From assembly GCF_005484805.1 (NCBI RefSeq), contig NZ_CP039432.1, positions 3,658,001-3,722,000 of the forward strand: DNA of 64,000 nt. The letters are read 5' to 3'. A program made the translations under genes and the position numbers. The notes under the pieces were generated by a model. That model was not told the origin of the DNA. It searched no databases and was given only the letters and a program-made list of their open reading frames with translations. This DNA comes from Rhodococcus sp. SGAir0479. GTDB lineage: Bacteria > Actinomycetota > Actinomycetes > Mycobacteriales > Mycobacteriaceae. This document shows, piece after piece, positions 27,406 to 36,578 of the stretch. Position 1 is the first letter of the stretch. Each line of letters begins with the position of its first letter.

Positions 27406-28026
27406 TCAGGCCTGCACGCGCTGCGCGAAGACCAGGTCGACGGTCCGGTCGAGCAGGCGATGCACCTCGGCGACGTCCTGCCGCCCGAGCCCGAACAGGA
27501 TCAGTTCGTGGGCGAGCACCGCGGTGACGATTGCGACGATGTCGGCCGCGTCGTCGGCCGGCAGGTCCGGGAGATGGTCGCGGAAGGACGCGAGCACCCG
27601 CGCCGAGAACTCGGCGAAAAGCGCGCGCACGATCGGGTCGGTGGACTGGCGCAGCACGTTCTGCAGTCGCAGGAAGGTCGGGTACTGCTCGAAGCGCTCG
27701 ACCGAATGGTGCAGACGGATCCGCATCCGCTCGGCCGGCGGCAGCCCCGGGTCGGGAGCCGCGCCGTGCTTGATCGGGTCGCTCTCGGACCAGTCGAGCA
27801 GCACCGCCGCGTAGAGGTGCTCCTTGGACCCGAAGTACCGGTAGACGGTTCCGAGCGCGACTCCGGACCGTTCGGCGACGTCGCGAATCTGGATGCGCTC
27901 GAAGTCGTGGGCCACCAGCAGCTCGCTCGCCGCATCGATGATGCGACGGCGCCGCTCCCGCTGCCCCTTCGGCAACGCTGCCGGGTCGGGCAGCACCGGC
28001 CGGTCCGATTGCTCGCCTGCACCCAC
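27406..28026 (-). CDS. TetR-family regulator
   Basis: Predicted repressor of 206 residues. The helix-turn-helix is about residues 20-70: RRRRIIDAASELLVAHDFER, then IQIRDVAERSGVALGTVYRYFGSKEHLYAAVL. This resembles the KstR-like group that senses steroid or acyl-CoA metabolites. The GTG at 28026 is chosen because GAGGGGAG stands about 10 bases upstream; a longer frame would run into the BVMO gene. It is divergent from the BVMO and upstream of the esterase gene, so either or both may be its targets. KstR itself is not claimed. Confidence 0.85.
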   Translation of the reverse strand: MGAGEQSDRPVLPDPAALPKGQRERRRRIIDAASELLVAHDFERIQIRDVAERSGVALGTVYRYFGSKEHLYAAVLLDWSESDPIKHGAAPDPGLPPAERMRIRLHHSVERFEQYPTFLRLQNVLRQSTDPIVRALFAEFSARVLASFRDHLPDLPADDAADIVAIVTAVLAHELILFGLGRQDVAEVHRLLDRTVDLVFAQRVQA

Positions 28027-28123
28027 GCTCGTCAGTCTCCCCTCGCAGCCGCCGTCCGGCGGGACGGCTCCCCCGAATGCTACTGACCCCCGATTCCCCC
28101 ACCGAGAGACGAGGTCCGTCACC

Positions 28124-29746
28124 ATGTCGAACACCACGCCACCCGATCCCGATTACGACGTCGTCGTGGTAGGGGCCGGATTCGCCGGCCTCTACGCCCT
28201 GCACAGCCTGCGCCGGCGCGGGCTGAGCGTGCGCCTGTTCGAGGCGGGTGACGGCGTGGGTGGGACGTGGTTCTGGAATCGGTACCCCGGCGCGCGGTGC
28301 GACGTCGACAGCGCCGACTACTCGTACTCCTTCGACGACGACCTGCAGCAGGAATGGGTGTGGACCGAACGCTATCCGACACAGCCGGAGATCCTGCGCT
28401 ACCTCGAGCACGTCACCGACCGGTTCGGGTTGCGGGAGGACATCACGTTCGGCACCCGTGTGGTGTCGGCGCACTTCGACGAGGCCGACGGGCTGTGGAC
28501 GATCGGCACGGCGGCGAACGCGGCCGTCACCGCCCGCTGGACGATCATGGCGACGGGTGCGCTCTCGGCGGCCCGTCTCCCTGACACCGCCGGCCTGCAG
28601 TCGTTCGGTGGACGGATCCTGCACACGGCGCAGTGGCCCACCGGCGGTGTCGATCTGCGCGGCCGACGGGTGGGCGTGATCGGCACCGGCTCGTCGGGTG
28701 TCCAGGCGATCCCGCTCATCGCCCAGCAGGCGGATCGGCTCACGGTATTCCAGCGGACACCGGGGTTCGTGATCCCGGCCCGCAACCGTCCGCTCCGGAC
28801 CGACGAACTGGCCGCGATCAAGGCCGACTATCCCGCCCGGCGCCGGTTGCAGCGCGAATCGCACGGTGGATGGATCCTGCCGCCTCCCGTGGGAGCCGCT
28901 CTCGAGACCGCCCCCGAGGTCCGCACCAAGGAGTACGAGAGCCGTTGGGCTGCAGGTGGTCTGGCGTTCCAGACCACGTTCGGGGACGTCATGACGAATC
29001 TCGCGGCGAACGAGACCGCCGCGGAGTTCGTCCGATCGAAGATCCGCGAGACCGTGTCCGACCCGGCGACGGCGGAAGCGCTGTGCCCCACGGGATATCC
29101 GTTCGGCGCCAAGCGCGTCTGCATCGGCACCGACTACTACGAGACCTACAACCGCGACAACGTCGGACTCGTCGACCTGCGCTCCGACCCGATCCGGGAG
29201 ATCGTGCCCGAGGGTGTGCGCACCGAGTCGGGTGTGCACGAACTCGACGCGCTGGTGTTCGCCACCGGATTCGATGCCCTCACCGGGGCCCTCGGCGCCG
29301 TCGACATCCGCGGGCGCGGCGGGGTGACGCTGCGCGAGTCCTGGCACGACGGCCCGCGCACGTACCTGGGTGTCGCGGTGGCCGGGTTCCCCAACCTGTT
29401 CGTCATCACCGGTCCGGGCAGCCCCTCGGTGCTCTCGAACGTCGTGGTCTCGATCGAACAGCACGTCGAGTGGGTCGTCGACTACCTCGACCACATGCGC
29501 GCGAACGGTGCCCGGTTCGCCGAGGCCACGACGCAGGCGCAGGACGCGTGGACCGAACACCTCACGACGGTCGCGGACGGGAGCCTCTACCTGCGGGCCG
29601 ACTCGTGGTATCTCGGCGCCAACGTGCCGGGCAAGCCGCGGATCTTCATGCCGTACCTCGGGGGCGTGGGCAACTTCCGCGCGCTCTGTACGCAGATCGC
29701 GGCCGACGGCTATCGCGGGTTCACCACGTCCGCCGACCTCGCCTGA
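28124..29746 (+). CDS. Baeyer-Villiger monooxygenase (cyclohexanone-monooxygenase type)
   Basis: FAD- and NADPH-dependent enzyme of 540 residues inserting oxygen next to a ketone to give an ester or lactone. The FAD Rossmann motif GAGFAG is at residues 17-22, the NADPH motif GTGSSG near 186, and between them the BVMO fingerprint FGGRILHTAQWP (FxGxxxHxxxW) near 160. Length and motifs fit class I type BVMOs acting on cyclic ketones. The ATG at 28124 has GACGAGG upstream. A divergent TetR gene lies 97 bases away and an esterase gene just beyond it, forming a likely ketone-to-alcohol-plus-acid route. Confidence 0.93.
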   Translation: MSNTTPPDPDYDVVVVGAGFAGLYALHSLRRRGLSVRLFEAGDGVGGTWFWNRYPGARCDVDSADYSYSFDDDLQQEWVWTERYPTQPEILRYLEHVTDRFGLREDITFGTRVVSAHFDEADGLWTIGTAANAAVTARWTIMATGALSAARLPDTAGLQSFGGRILHTAQWPTGGVDLRGRRVGVIGTGSSGVQAIPLIAQQADRLTVFQRTPGFVIPARNRPLRTDELAAIKADYPARRRLQRESHGGWILPPPVGAALETAPEVRTKEYESRWAAGGLAFQTTFGDVMTNLAANETAAEFVRSKIRETVSDPATAEALCPTGYPFGAKRVCIGTDYYETYNRDNVGLVDLRSDPIREIVPEGVRTESGVHELDALVFATGFDALTGALGAVDIRGRGGVTLRESWHDGPRTYLGVAVAGFPNLFVITGPGSPSVLSNVVVSIEQHVEWVVDYLDHMRANGARFAEATTQAQDAWTEHLTTVADGSLYLRADSWYLGANVPGKPRIFMPYLGGVGNFRALCTQIAADGYRGFTTSADLA

Positions 29747-29856
29747 CCCGCCGACAGGGCGTCCGTCGTTCGCCGGAGGCATGCCGTCACCCGGCCGGCG
29801 ATGGTTACATGGACCGGAACACGCATCCGTGACGACCGATCGTTGGGAGCAGCGCC

Positions 29857-31563
29857 GTGACCACGCCGCAGGACACCCCGGACATCAAGCCGCGCAGTCG
29901 GGACGTCACCGACGGCCTCGAGAAGACCGCCGCCCGCGGCATGCTGCGCGCCGTCGGGATGGGCGACGACGACTGGGACAAGCCGCAGATCGGGATCGGC
30001 TCGTCGTGGAACGAGATCACCCCGTGCAACCTGTCCCTCGATCGGCTCGCGGGCGCCTGCAAGGACGGCGTGTTCGCGGCCGGCGGCTACCCGCTCGAGT
30101 TCGGCACCATCTCCGTCTCGGACGGCATCTCGATGGGGCACGAGGGCATGCACTTCTCGCTCGTGTCCCGGGAGGTGATCGCCGACAGCGTCGAGACGGT
30201 GATGCAGGCCGAACGCCTCGACGGCTCGGTCCTGCTGGCCGGCTGCGACAAGTCGCTGCCCGGGATGCTGATGGCCGCCGCCCGGCTGAATCTGGCGAGC
30301 GTCTTCCTGTATGCCGGTTCGATCCTGCCCGGTGTCGCGAAACTGTCGGACGGCACCGAGAAGGAAGTCACGATCATCGATGCGTTCGAGGCGGTGGGGG
30401 CGTGCTCGCGTGGGCTGATGAGCCGCGAGGACGTCGACGCGATCGAGCGCGCCATCTGCCCTGGGGAGGGCGCGTGTGGCGGCATGTACACCGCGAACAC
30501 GATGGCGTGCGCGGCCGAGGCGCTCGGCATGTCGCTGCCCGGCAGCGCCGCTCCCCCGGCCACCGACCGCCGTCGCGACGGCTTTGCCCGACGCAGCGGG
30601 CAGGCCGTGGTGGAACTGTTGCGCCGCGGCATCACCACCGCCGACATCCTCACCAAGGAGGCGTTCGAGAACGCGATCGCGGTGGTCATGGCGTTCGGCG
30701 GATCCACCAACGCGGTGCTGCACCTGCTCGCGATCGCCCACGAGGCCGAGGTTCCGCTGACGCTCGACGACTTCGCCCGCGTCGGTGCCCGCGTCCCGCA
30801 TCTCGCGGACGTCAAACCCTTCGGCCGCCACGTCATGATCGATGTGGACCGCATCGGCGGTGTCCCGGTGATCATGAAGTCGTTGCTCGATGCCGGTCTG
30901 CTGCACGGCGACTGCCTCACGGTCACCGGCCGCACCCTCGCCGAGAATCTCGCCGAGATCGCTCCGCCCGACCCGGACGGCAAGGTGTTGCGGGCGCTCA
31001 CCTCTCCGATCCACCCGACCGGCGGCATCACGATCCTGAAGGGATCGCTGGCGCCGGGTGGGGCGGTCGTGAAGTCCGCGGGCTTCGACTCGTCGGTGTT
31101 CGAGGGCACCGCGCGGGTGTTCGACCGCGAACGCGCCGCGATGGACGCGCTCGAGGACGGCACCATCACGGCCGGCGACGTCGTGGTGATCCGCTACGAA
31201 GGCCCCAAGGGCGGACCGGGCATGCGGGAGATGCTGGCGATCACCGCCGCGATCAAGGGCGCGGGCCTGGGCAAGGACGTCCTGCTCCTGACCGACGGCC
31301 GGTTCTCGGGTGGCACCACCGGACTGTGCGTGGGCCACGTCGCCCCCGAGGCCGTCGACGCCGGACCCATCGCGTTCGTGCGCGACGGCGACCGCATCCG
31401 GCTGGACGTCGCGAACGGCGTCCTCGACCTCGTGGTCGACGACGAGGAGCTCGCCACCCGCCGGAGCGGGTGGGAGCCCCTGCCGCCGCGCTACACGCGC
31501 GGGGTGCTGGCCAAATACACCAAGCTGGTCGGTTCCGCCTCCGGCGGCGCCGTGTGCGGCTGA
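29857..31563 (+). CDS. ilvD: Dihydroxy-acid dehydratase
   Basis: Iron-sulfur enzyme of valine, leucine, isoleucine and pantothenate synthesis, dehydrating 2,3-dihydroxy-3-methyl acids to 2-oxo acids; 568 residues. Cluster and metal motifs are present: [25 protein letters not shown] and the substrate segment [19 protein letters not shown]. The length and GACGGMYTA sequence favour IlvD over sugar-acid dehydratases. The start is GTG at 29857 with GGGAG 8 bases upstream. It follows the BVMO gene by 110 bases but is probably an independent housekeeping gene. Confidence 0.94.
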   Translation: MTTPQDTPDIKPRSRDVTDGLEKTAARGMLRAVGMGDDDWDKPQIGIGSSWNEITPCNLSLDRLAGACKDGVFAAGGYPLEFGTISVSDGISMGHEGMHFSLVSREVIADSVETVMQAERLDGSVLLAGCDKSLPGMLMAAARLNLASVFLYAGSILPGVAKLSDGTEKEVTIIDAFEAVGACSRGLMSREDVDAIERAICPGEGACGGMYTANTMACAAEALGMSLPGSAAPPATDRRRDGFARRSGQAVVELLRRGITTADILTKEAFENAIAVVMAFGGSTNAVLHLLAIAHEAEVPLTLDDFARVGARVPHLADVKPFGRHVMIDVDRIGGVPVIMKSLLDAGLLHGDCLTVTGRTLAENLAEIAPPDPDGKVLRALTSPIHPTGGITILKGSLAPGGAVVKSAGFDSSVFEGTARVFDRERAAMDALEDGTITAGDVVVIRYEGPKGGPGMREMLAITAAIKGAGLGKDVLLLTDGRFSGGTTGLCVGHVAPEAVDAGPIAFVRDGDRIRLDVANGVLDLVVDDEELATRRSGWEPLPPRYTRGVLAKYTKLVGSASGGAVCG

Positions 31564-31590
31564 CCTCCGGCCGCATCCGGCGCCCGCCGG

Positions 31591-32892
31591 TCACGCGTCC
31601 TGGAGCCGAATTCCCTTGGTCTCCTTCATGAACAGGCATGCGACGCCGGTGAGCGCGCACAGCACCATGATGTAGACGCTGAAGGCCCAGCCGATGTCCC
31701 ACCCCACCAGGAGCTGGTTGAGGTAGGGCGACGAGCCGCCGAACACCGCGACGGAGACCGAGTACGCGAAGCCGATGGCCTGCGTCCGCAGCTTCGTGGG
31801 AAAGCTCTCGGAGAGGGTCGCCGAGAGCACCGAGGCCGGGATCGAGACCACGAGCAGCGCCGCGGTCGTCGCGACCAGCAGGGTCCAGCCCGCGGACGAG
31901 ATCATCGCCGTGAGGGGGAACTGCAGCACGAACATCAGCCCTGCGAACGCGAACAGCATCGGCCGCCGCCCGATCCGGTCCGACAGCAGCCCCCAGAACG
32001 GCAGCGACACCAGCGCGATCAGCTGCGCGACCACCAGCATCCAGTACGCGGTGTCCGGGTTCATGCCCTTCTGGGTGATCGCGTACGTCGAGACGTACGA
32101 GGTCCACGTGTAGTGCGCGGCGGTGATGCCGGACGTCATACCGATCATCAGCAGCACCGCGCGCACGACGGTCCGGCGCGGGATGCGGACGCCGTCGTCG
32201 GCGGCCTGGGCGTCGAAGACCTCGCTCTCCTCCATGCTGCGGCGCAGGTACAGCGCGACCAGCGCGAGCACGGCACCGATGAGGAACGGAATGCGCCAGC
32301 CCCAGTCGGCCACCGCCCCCTCCGACAGCACCGACGTCACACCGCCACCCACCGAGTAGGCCAGCACGGAACCACCGAAGATGGCGATGAAGGCGACGCT
32401 GCCCCACATGCCGCGACGATGGGGCGGCGCGATCTCGCTGACGTACGAGTAGGCCGTCGCCGACTCGCCGCCGTGCGCGAAGCCCTGCACCATGCGCGCG
32501 GTCAGCAGAATCACCGACGCCCAGATACCGACGGTGTCGTACGTCGGCATGACGCCGATGACGAGGCTGCCGCCCGCCATCATCAGCATCGTGGTGATGA
32601 GTACGAACTTGCGGCCCCGGCGGTCCGCGATCCGGCCGAACACGATGCCGCCGAGCGGACGCATCAGGAACCCGACCGCGAAGACCGCCAGGGTCGACAG
32701 GAGCGCGGAGACGGGGTTGGAGCTGTCGAACACGACGGCAGCGATGAACGGAGCGAAGACCGCGTACGCGCTCCACTCGTACCACTCCAGCACGTTGCCG
32801 ACCGCGCTCGCGACGAGCGACTTCTTCTTCGATCGCATGGTCGATCCGGAGCTCGACCCGAGCCGTTCCCGCTCGACAACCTCTGATGCCAC
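31591..32892 (-). CDS. MFS transporter, metabolite:H+ symporter (MHS) family
   Basis: Twelve-helix importer of 433 residues. The MHS signatures are clear: SAVGNVLEWYEWSAYAVFAPF at helix 1, LMRPLGGIVFGRIADRRGRKFVL at loop 2-3 and ARMVQGFAHGGESATAYSYVSE in helices 4-5. The family carries carboxylates, betaines and shikimate-like compounds. The GTG at 32892 (CTGGAG 6 bases upstream) is preferred to a TTG at 32928 with no clear site. It follows the acyl-CoA synthetase gene by 46 bases on the same strand, so it may import the acid that the synthetase activates. Confidence 0.9.
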   Translation of the reverse strand: MASEVVERERLGSSSGSTMRSKKKSLVASAVGNVLEWYEWSAYAVFAPFIAAVVFDSSNPVSALLSTLAVFAVGFLMRPLGGIVFGRIADRRGRKFVLITTMLMMAGGSLVIGVMPTYDTVGIWASVILLTARMVQGFAHGGESATAYSYVSEIAPPHRRGMWGSVAFIAIFGGSVLAYSVGGGVTSVLSEGAVADWGWRIPFLIGAVLALVALYLRRSMEESEVFDAQAADDGVRIPRRTVVRAVLLMIGMTSGITAAHYTWTSYVSTYAITQKGMNPDTAYWMLVVAQLIALVSLPFWGLLSDRIGRRPMLFAFAGLMFVLQFPLTAMISSAGWTLLVATTAALLVVSIPASVLSATLSESFPTKLRTQAIGFAYSVSVAVFGGSSPYLNQLLVGWDIGWAFSVYIMVLCALTGVACLFMKETKGIRLQDA

Positions 32893-32938
32893 GGTTTCTC
32901 CAGCCTGTCTGATGGATGTTCTTGTCAAGTAAGGGGTT

Positions 32939-34585
32939 TCATGCCTGCGACGGTGTCCGGAGCTCGGTCCGCCGAATCTTGCCGGTGAGCGTCTTGGGGA
33001 TGGCGTCGACGATGTGGACGCGGCGGGGCCGCTTGTAGGCCGCCAGCCGGTCTCCGACGAAAGCGACGAGTTCCTGCTCGGTGACCCGGGCGCCGGCGGT
33101 GAGGGCGACGTACGCGACCACCCGCTCGCCCTGGTAGTCGTCCGGTTCCCCGGTCACGCCCGCCTCGTAGACGCCTGGATGTTCGTGCAGGGCGCTCTCC
33201 ACCTCACGCGGCCACACCTTGTACCCCGAGACGTTGATCTGGTCCTTGAGCCGGTCGACGAGATGAATCCAACCGTCCTCGTCCATGATCGCGACGTCAC
33301 CCGTCCGCAGTCGGCCGCCCGGGAAGGTCTTCGCGGTGTCGTCGGGACGCCCGAGGTAGCCCGAGATGATCTGCGGTCCGGCGAGTTCCAGTTCACCAGG
33401 AGTTCCGTACGGGAGCTCGTCGCCACTCTCGTCCACCACGCGTGCCTCCACGAGTGGCAGCGGAATCCCGATCGCCAGCGACCCGCTCTCGGCGTCCACC
33501 GGCGCCCGGACCCCCGGGGGCACCGCGACCACACCCGAGGACGTCTCGGTCATGCCGAAGGCATTGTGTATGTAGTGGCCGAACCGGTCCTCGAACTTGC
33601 GCACGGTCGCCGGAGGGATCGGCGCGCCACCCGAGTAGAGCGTCTTGACCGAGGCGAAGTGCTCGGCGGACGCCGTCGCCACCCGGTAGAGCGCGTTGAA
33701 GACGGTGATCGATCCGATCGTGAAGGTCACCCCGTGCTCGACGAAGGCCTCGAGCGTGACCTCGGGATGGAACCGGTTGCCGAACACGAGCGCACAGTCC
33801 CGGATCAGTGCCACGGTCGCGTTGATCACCGCGCCGGTGATGTGGAAGAGGGGCGCCACCGCGAACACGACGTCGCCGTCGGCGATCCCGACGAAGTCGC
33901 CATAGGTGCGGGCCACCGCCAGCACGTTCGCGTGAGAGTTGCGGCTTCCCTTCGGTGCGCCGGTGGTACCCGACGTGTACGCGACGATCGCGAGGTCCTC
34001 GGCGCCGGGCGCGAACTGCGGCGGCCGGGCGCCGCGATGCCGCGCCACCAGGTCCGTGAAGTCGTCACCCACCCGGACGGCCGCCCGCTCGGTCTCTGCG
34101 AACACCCGCGGATCGTTGCGGCTCTGGTAGTGCAGATCGCTGGTCGTGATGAGCCAACCCACCGCGGTGCCGCGCAGCGTCTCGGCGGTCTCGGGCGCGG
34201 TGGTGTCGGCGCAGATCATCCCCACGGCGCCGGCGTCCTCCACGAGATGCCGTAACTCCCGCCCCCGGTACATCGGATTGAGCAGCAGCGCGGCGGCGCC
34301 GATCTTCCACAGAGCCAGCATGGAGATCGCGTACTGCGGGATGTTCTGGAGGTAGATCCCGACCCGGTCGCCGCGCCGGACTCCCTTGGCGAGCAGAGCG
34401 ACCGCGAGAGCGTCCGACTCCTCGTCGACGTCCGCCGCGGTGAGGACGCCGTCGAAGTACCGCAGCGCGACGCCGTCGGGATGCGCCGCCACCCGCGCCC
34501 GCCAGGCGTCGACGAGGGAACCGGACGGCAATCGCGGTTCCGGATCCACGCCCTCGGGATAGAGACGAATCCACGGGTGGGACAT
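32939..34585 (-). CDS. Acyl-CoA synthetase (AMP-forming, FadD family)
   Basis: Activates a carboxylic acid to its CoA thioester with ATP; 548 residues, cytosolic. The AMP-binding P-loop is YTSGTTGAPKGSRNSH near 200; later motifs are FGMTETSSG, the LRTGDVAIMDEDGWIHLVDRLKD hinge and the catalytic-lysine segment PKTLTGKIRRTEL at the C terminus. The ATG at 34585 has AAGGGAG about 8 bases upstream. It heads a two-gene unit with the MHS transporter and lies behind a 20-bp perfect palindrome. The acid could be aromatic or medium chain; sequence alone does not say. Confidence 0.91.
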   Translation of the reverse strand: MSHPWIRLYPEGVDPEPRLPSGSLVDAWRARVAAHPDGVALRYFDGVLTAADVDEESDALAVALLAKGVRRGDRVGIYLQNIPQYAISMLALWKIGAAALLLNPMYRGRELRHLVEDAGAVGMICADTTAPETAETLRGTAVGWLITTSDLHYQSRNDPRVFAETERAAVRVGDDFTDLVARHRGARPPQFAPGAEDLAIVAYTSGTTGAPKGSRNSHANVLAVARTYGDFVGIADGDVVFAVAPLFHITGAVINATVALIRDCALVFGNRFHPEVTLEAFVEHGVTFTIGSITVFNALYRVATASAEHFASVKTLYSGGAPIPPATVRKFEDRFGHYIHNAFGMTETSSGVVAVPPGVRAPVDAESGSLAIGIPLPLVEARVVDESGDELPYGTPGELELAGPQIISGYLGRPDDTAKTFPGGRLRTGDVAIMDEDGWIHLVDRLKDQINVSGYKVWPREVESALHEHPGVYEAGVTGEPDDYQGERVVAYVALTAGARVTEQELVAFVGDRLAAYKRPRRVHIVDAIPKTLTGKIRRTELRTPSQA

Positions 34586-34653
34586 GAGACCAGCTCCCTT
34601 CCAGCGGTGCACCGCGCCCGGCTCCGCCGGATCGAACGATGACGACCAAACAC

Positions 34654-34673
34654 CCGACCGATCGATCGGTCGG
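34654..34673. promoter_or_regulatory. 20-bp perfect palindrome, likely TetR-type operator
   Basis: CCGACCGATCGATCGGTCGG is fully self-complementary and lies 69 bases before the acyl-CoA synthetase start. Palindromes of this ACCGATCGATCGGT type are usual TetR sites. No TetR gene is adjacent, so the regulator acts from elsewhere. Confidence 0.65.
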
Positions 34674-34773
34674 TAGATTGCCAGGAAGTGTTGCGTGTCA
34701 CACACCGCATGTCAAGTGGGGCCGGCGGAGCCCCTCGCCGGCCGCGCCGCGCGGCCTCTCTGCGCAGACGAAA

Positions 34774-34804
34774 CGTGCCGGACCCGACGGGCGGGTCCGG
34801 CACG
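34774..34804 (-). terminator. Terminator of the secreted protease gene
   Basis: Perfect 13-bp stem CGTGCCGGACCCG / CGGGTCCGGCACG with a 5-base loop. On the minus strand it is followed by TTTCGTCT. It starts 20 bases after the protease stop. Confidence 0.82.
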
Positions 34805-34823
34805 TGGAAAGCGCGCAAGAGCG

Positions 34824-35480
34824 TCAGATCGGTCTGAAGCCCGCTCCGACTCCTCCGGTCGCGTTGATGTTCTCGATGATGGGCAGCATGTTGGTTCCGA
34901 GCTCGGGACCGAGGCACGCCACCCCGACGTACGCGTTCACCATCGCCACCAGCGTGGTGCCGACGACGACGGGAGAGCCGGAGTCACCCTCGACGACGCA
35001 CATCTGCGTCCACGTCTCCTGCGTCTGCAGCACATCGCCGTACACCACGCCGCACGTGTGTCCGGTGGTGCGGCCCTGCTTGCACGCCACTGCCGGGAAC
35101 TGCGCCGGCATGCCGATGTCGGTGATCGTGACCTGTCCGATCGTGTCGACCGGTGTCACCTTCGCGGGATCGAACTCGATGATGCCGTAGTCGTAGTCGC
35201 TGTTGGACACCGCGACCCGACCGACCACCCCCGCGTCGGGGTCGGCCTCGGGCGCGACGGACCATCCCGCGTCTCCGCAGTGTCCGGCCGTGATGCCGAC
35301 GAGCCGGCCGCCGTTGTCGTGCCCGATCGTGGTGAGCGTGCACTCGTACATGTCGTCGAGGACGATGCCCGAGCCGCCGCCCAGTACCGCCCGAGGCGGC
35401 GCCGCGGTGGCGGTGCCGACCCCGAGAGTGGCGGCGATGACCACCAAAGCTGCGAAGATCAAGGAAAGTCGTCGGAGCAT
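34824..35480 (-). CDS. Secreted trypsin-fold serine protease
   Basis: Exported protease-like protein of 218 residues. A Sec signal peptide ends near residue 27 (TATAA). The chymotrypsin-fold triad is visible: His67 in GITAGHCG, Asp97 in SDYDYGIIEF and Ser167 in VVEGDSGSPVV. Cysteines 47/68, 133/143 and the pair at 161 and near the C terminus can form disulfides. It resembles mycobacterial Rv1815-type proteins and short S1 proteases of actinobacteria; no propeptide or PDZ domain is present. The ATG at 35480 has GGGAGG 5 bases upstream. Single-gene transcript ended by the hairpin behind it. Confidence 0.87.
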   Translation of the reverse strand: MLRRLSLIFAALVVIAATLGVGTATAAPPRAVLGGGSGIVLDDMYECTLTTIGHDNGGRLVGITAGHCGDAGWSVAPEADPDAGVVGRVAVSNSDYDYGIIEFDPAKVTPVDTIGQVTITDIGMPAQFPAVACKQGRTTGHTCGVVYGDVLQTQETWTQMCVVEGDSGSPVVVGTTLVAMVNAYVGVACLGPELGTNMLPIIENINATGGVGAGFRPI

Positions 35481-35666
35481 GTTGCCCTCCCGGTCGGCGC
35501 TTCGAATGTGCCTTCGGTCGATCACCGCCACATGCCTGCGCAACCACCAGGCCTGCACGTCCTCGACGTTCACGCTCCCGAGGCGGCGGGACACTCTATC
35601 GGCAACCTTCCCACCTCTCGCGCGCCCACCGGAGGGCCTTCATCCGATCGTCACCGAATCGCCGAC

Positions 35667-36455
35667 CTAGGTGGTCGAGCCCAGCGCCTCGAGCATCCGC
35701 CGAGCATCCTCGAGCTCCTTGCTCAACGCCGCCACACGCTCTTCCGCAGCCTCGCGAGCAGCGGAGATCACCGAGGTGACGGCGTCGAGGGCCGCCGGGT
35801 CCCCCAGCTCGCGTACCGCTCGGTCCACTGCGTCGGGACTGACCGGAACCGCCTTGCTCGGGCGCTTCGCACCGAGCGCCACCGTGACGGTCCACTCGTT
35901 GTCGGCGCCGGCATGGATGGTCACGCTCACCCCGCCCTGCGGCTTCTTGGCGGGACGACGCGGGGCCGGGGCGGGGGCCGAGGCAGCCGAAGCGGGCGCC
36001 GGTGCCGGTGCCGCGGTCTTCGCCGGGGCCGGACGAGCGGCAGAGGGCGCCGGTGCGACCGGCTTGGGCGGCGCAGGCGCGGTGGCCGGCGCCGGGGCGG
36101 GTGCGACCGATCGCGTCGCGGCCGGCGCAGCGGCCTTGGGTCTGGCCGGCGCGGCCGTACGGGCCGGCGTCTTGGATGGGGCGACCGGCTCGGGAGCCTT
36201 GCGCGTCATGCGCAGTTCCTCGGCCTCGAAGGGAAGTTCGTCGTTCACACCCTTGGGACGAATGATGACCGTATTCCCTTCCACAGAAACCACTTTCGCG
36301 GAGCACCCGGCTTCGATGCCGAGACTCGGGGTGGCCTCGCGCAGGTACACGGTGGCGCGCTTGCCCTCGGCGACGGCCGCGGCCAGCGTCTCGAGGTTCT
36401 CCGCGGTGAGGTGTTCCGGTGACGAGCCGGCGCCGGAACGTCTGCGGGGCGGCAT
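35667..36455 (-). CDS. Ala/Pro-rich protein with small N- and C-terminal domains (possibly DUF6319)
   Basis: Function unknown; 262 residues. A basic N terminus (MPPRRRSG) leads to a compact domain of about 20-85 (ENLETLAAAVAEGKRATVYL, then CSAKVVSVEGNTVIIRPKGVNDELPFEAEELRM), a low-complexity Ala/Pro/Lys linker of about 85-165, and a C-terminal domain starting VSVTIHAGADNEWTVTVALGAKR and ending in a predicted coiled coil (ISAAREAAEERVAALSKELEDARRMLEAL). There is no signal peptide or membrane segment. The architecture recalls actinobacterial DUF6319 proteins, a label I am not certain of. It is divergent from the adenylate cyclase gene. Confidence 0.75.
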   Translation of the reverse strand: MPPRRRSGAGSSPEHLTAENLETLAAAVAEGKRATVYLREATPSLGIEAGCSAKVVSVEGNTVIIRPKGVNDELPFEAEELRMTRKAPEPVAPSKTPARTAAPARPKAAAPAATRSVAPAPAPATAPAPPKPVAPAPSAARPAPAKTAAPAPAPASAASAPAPAPRRPAKKPQGGVSVTIHAGADNEWTVTVALGAKRPSKAVPVSPDAVDRAVRELGDPAALDAVTSVISAAREAAEERVAALSKELEDARRMLEALGSTT

Positions 36456-36578
36456 GATGAGGTTCCTCCTGAATACCTACTGAACACAGCTTGCGTGCAC
36501 GCTACTTTTCCACAGTGCACCGACAGCGGTCGCAGGCGTCGAGGCGGTGCGCGGAACCTCACGAAGGGAAGAAGTGCC

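Noticed and set aside
32893-32928. TTG start giving a 12-residue longer MHS transporter
   Set aside because: No ribosome-binding site at the TTG, whereas the GTG at 32892 has CTGGAG at proper distance.
36495-36578. Upstream ATG for the adenylate cyclase
   Set aside because: The extra 28 residues are Arg/Gly-rich, there is no ribosome-binding site, and the GTG at 36579 has a good one.
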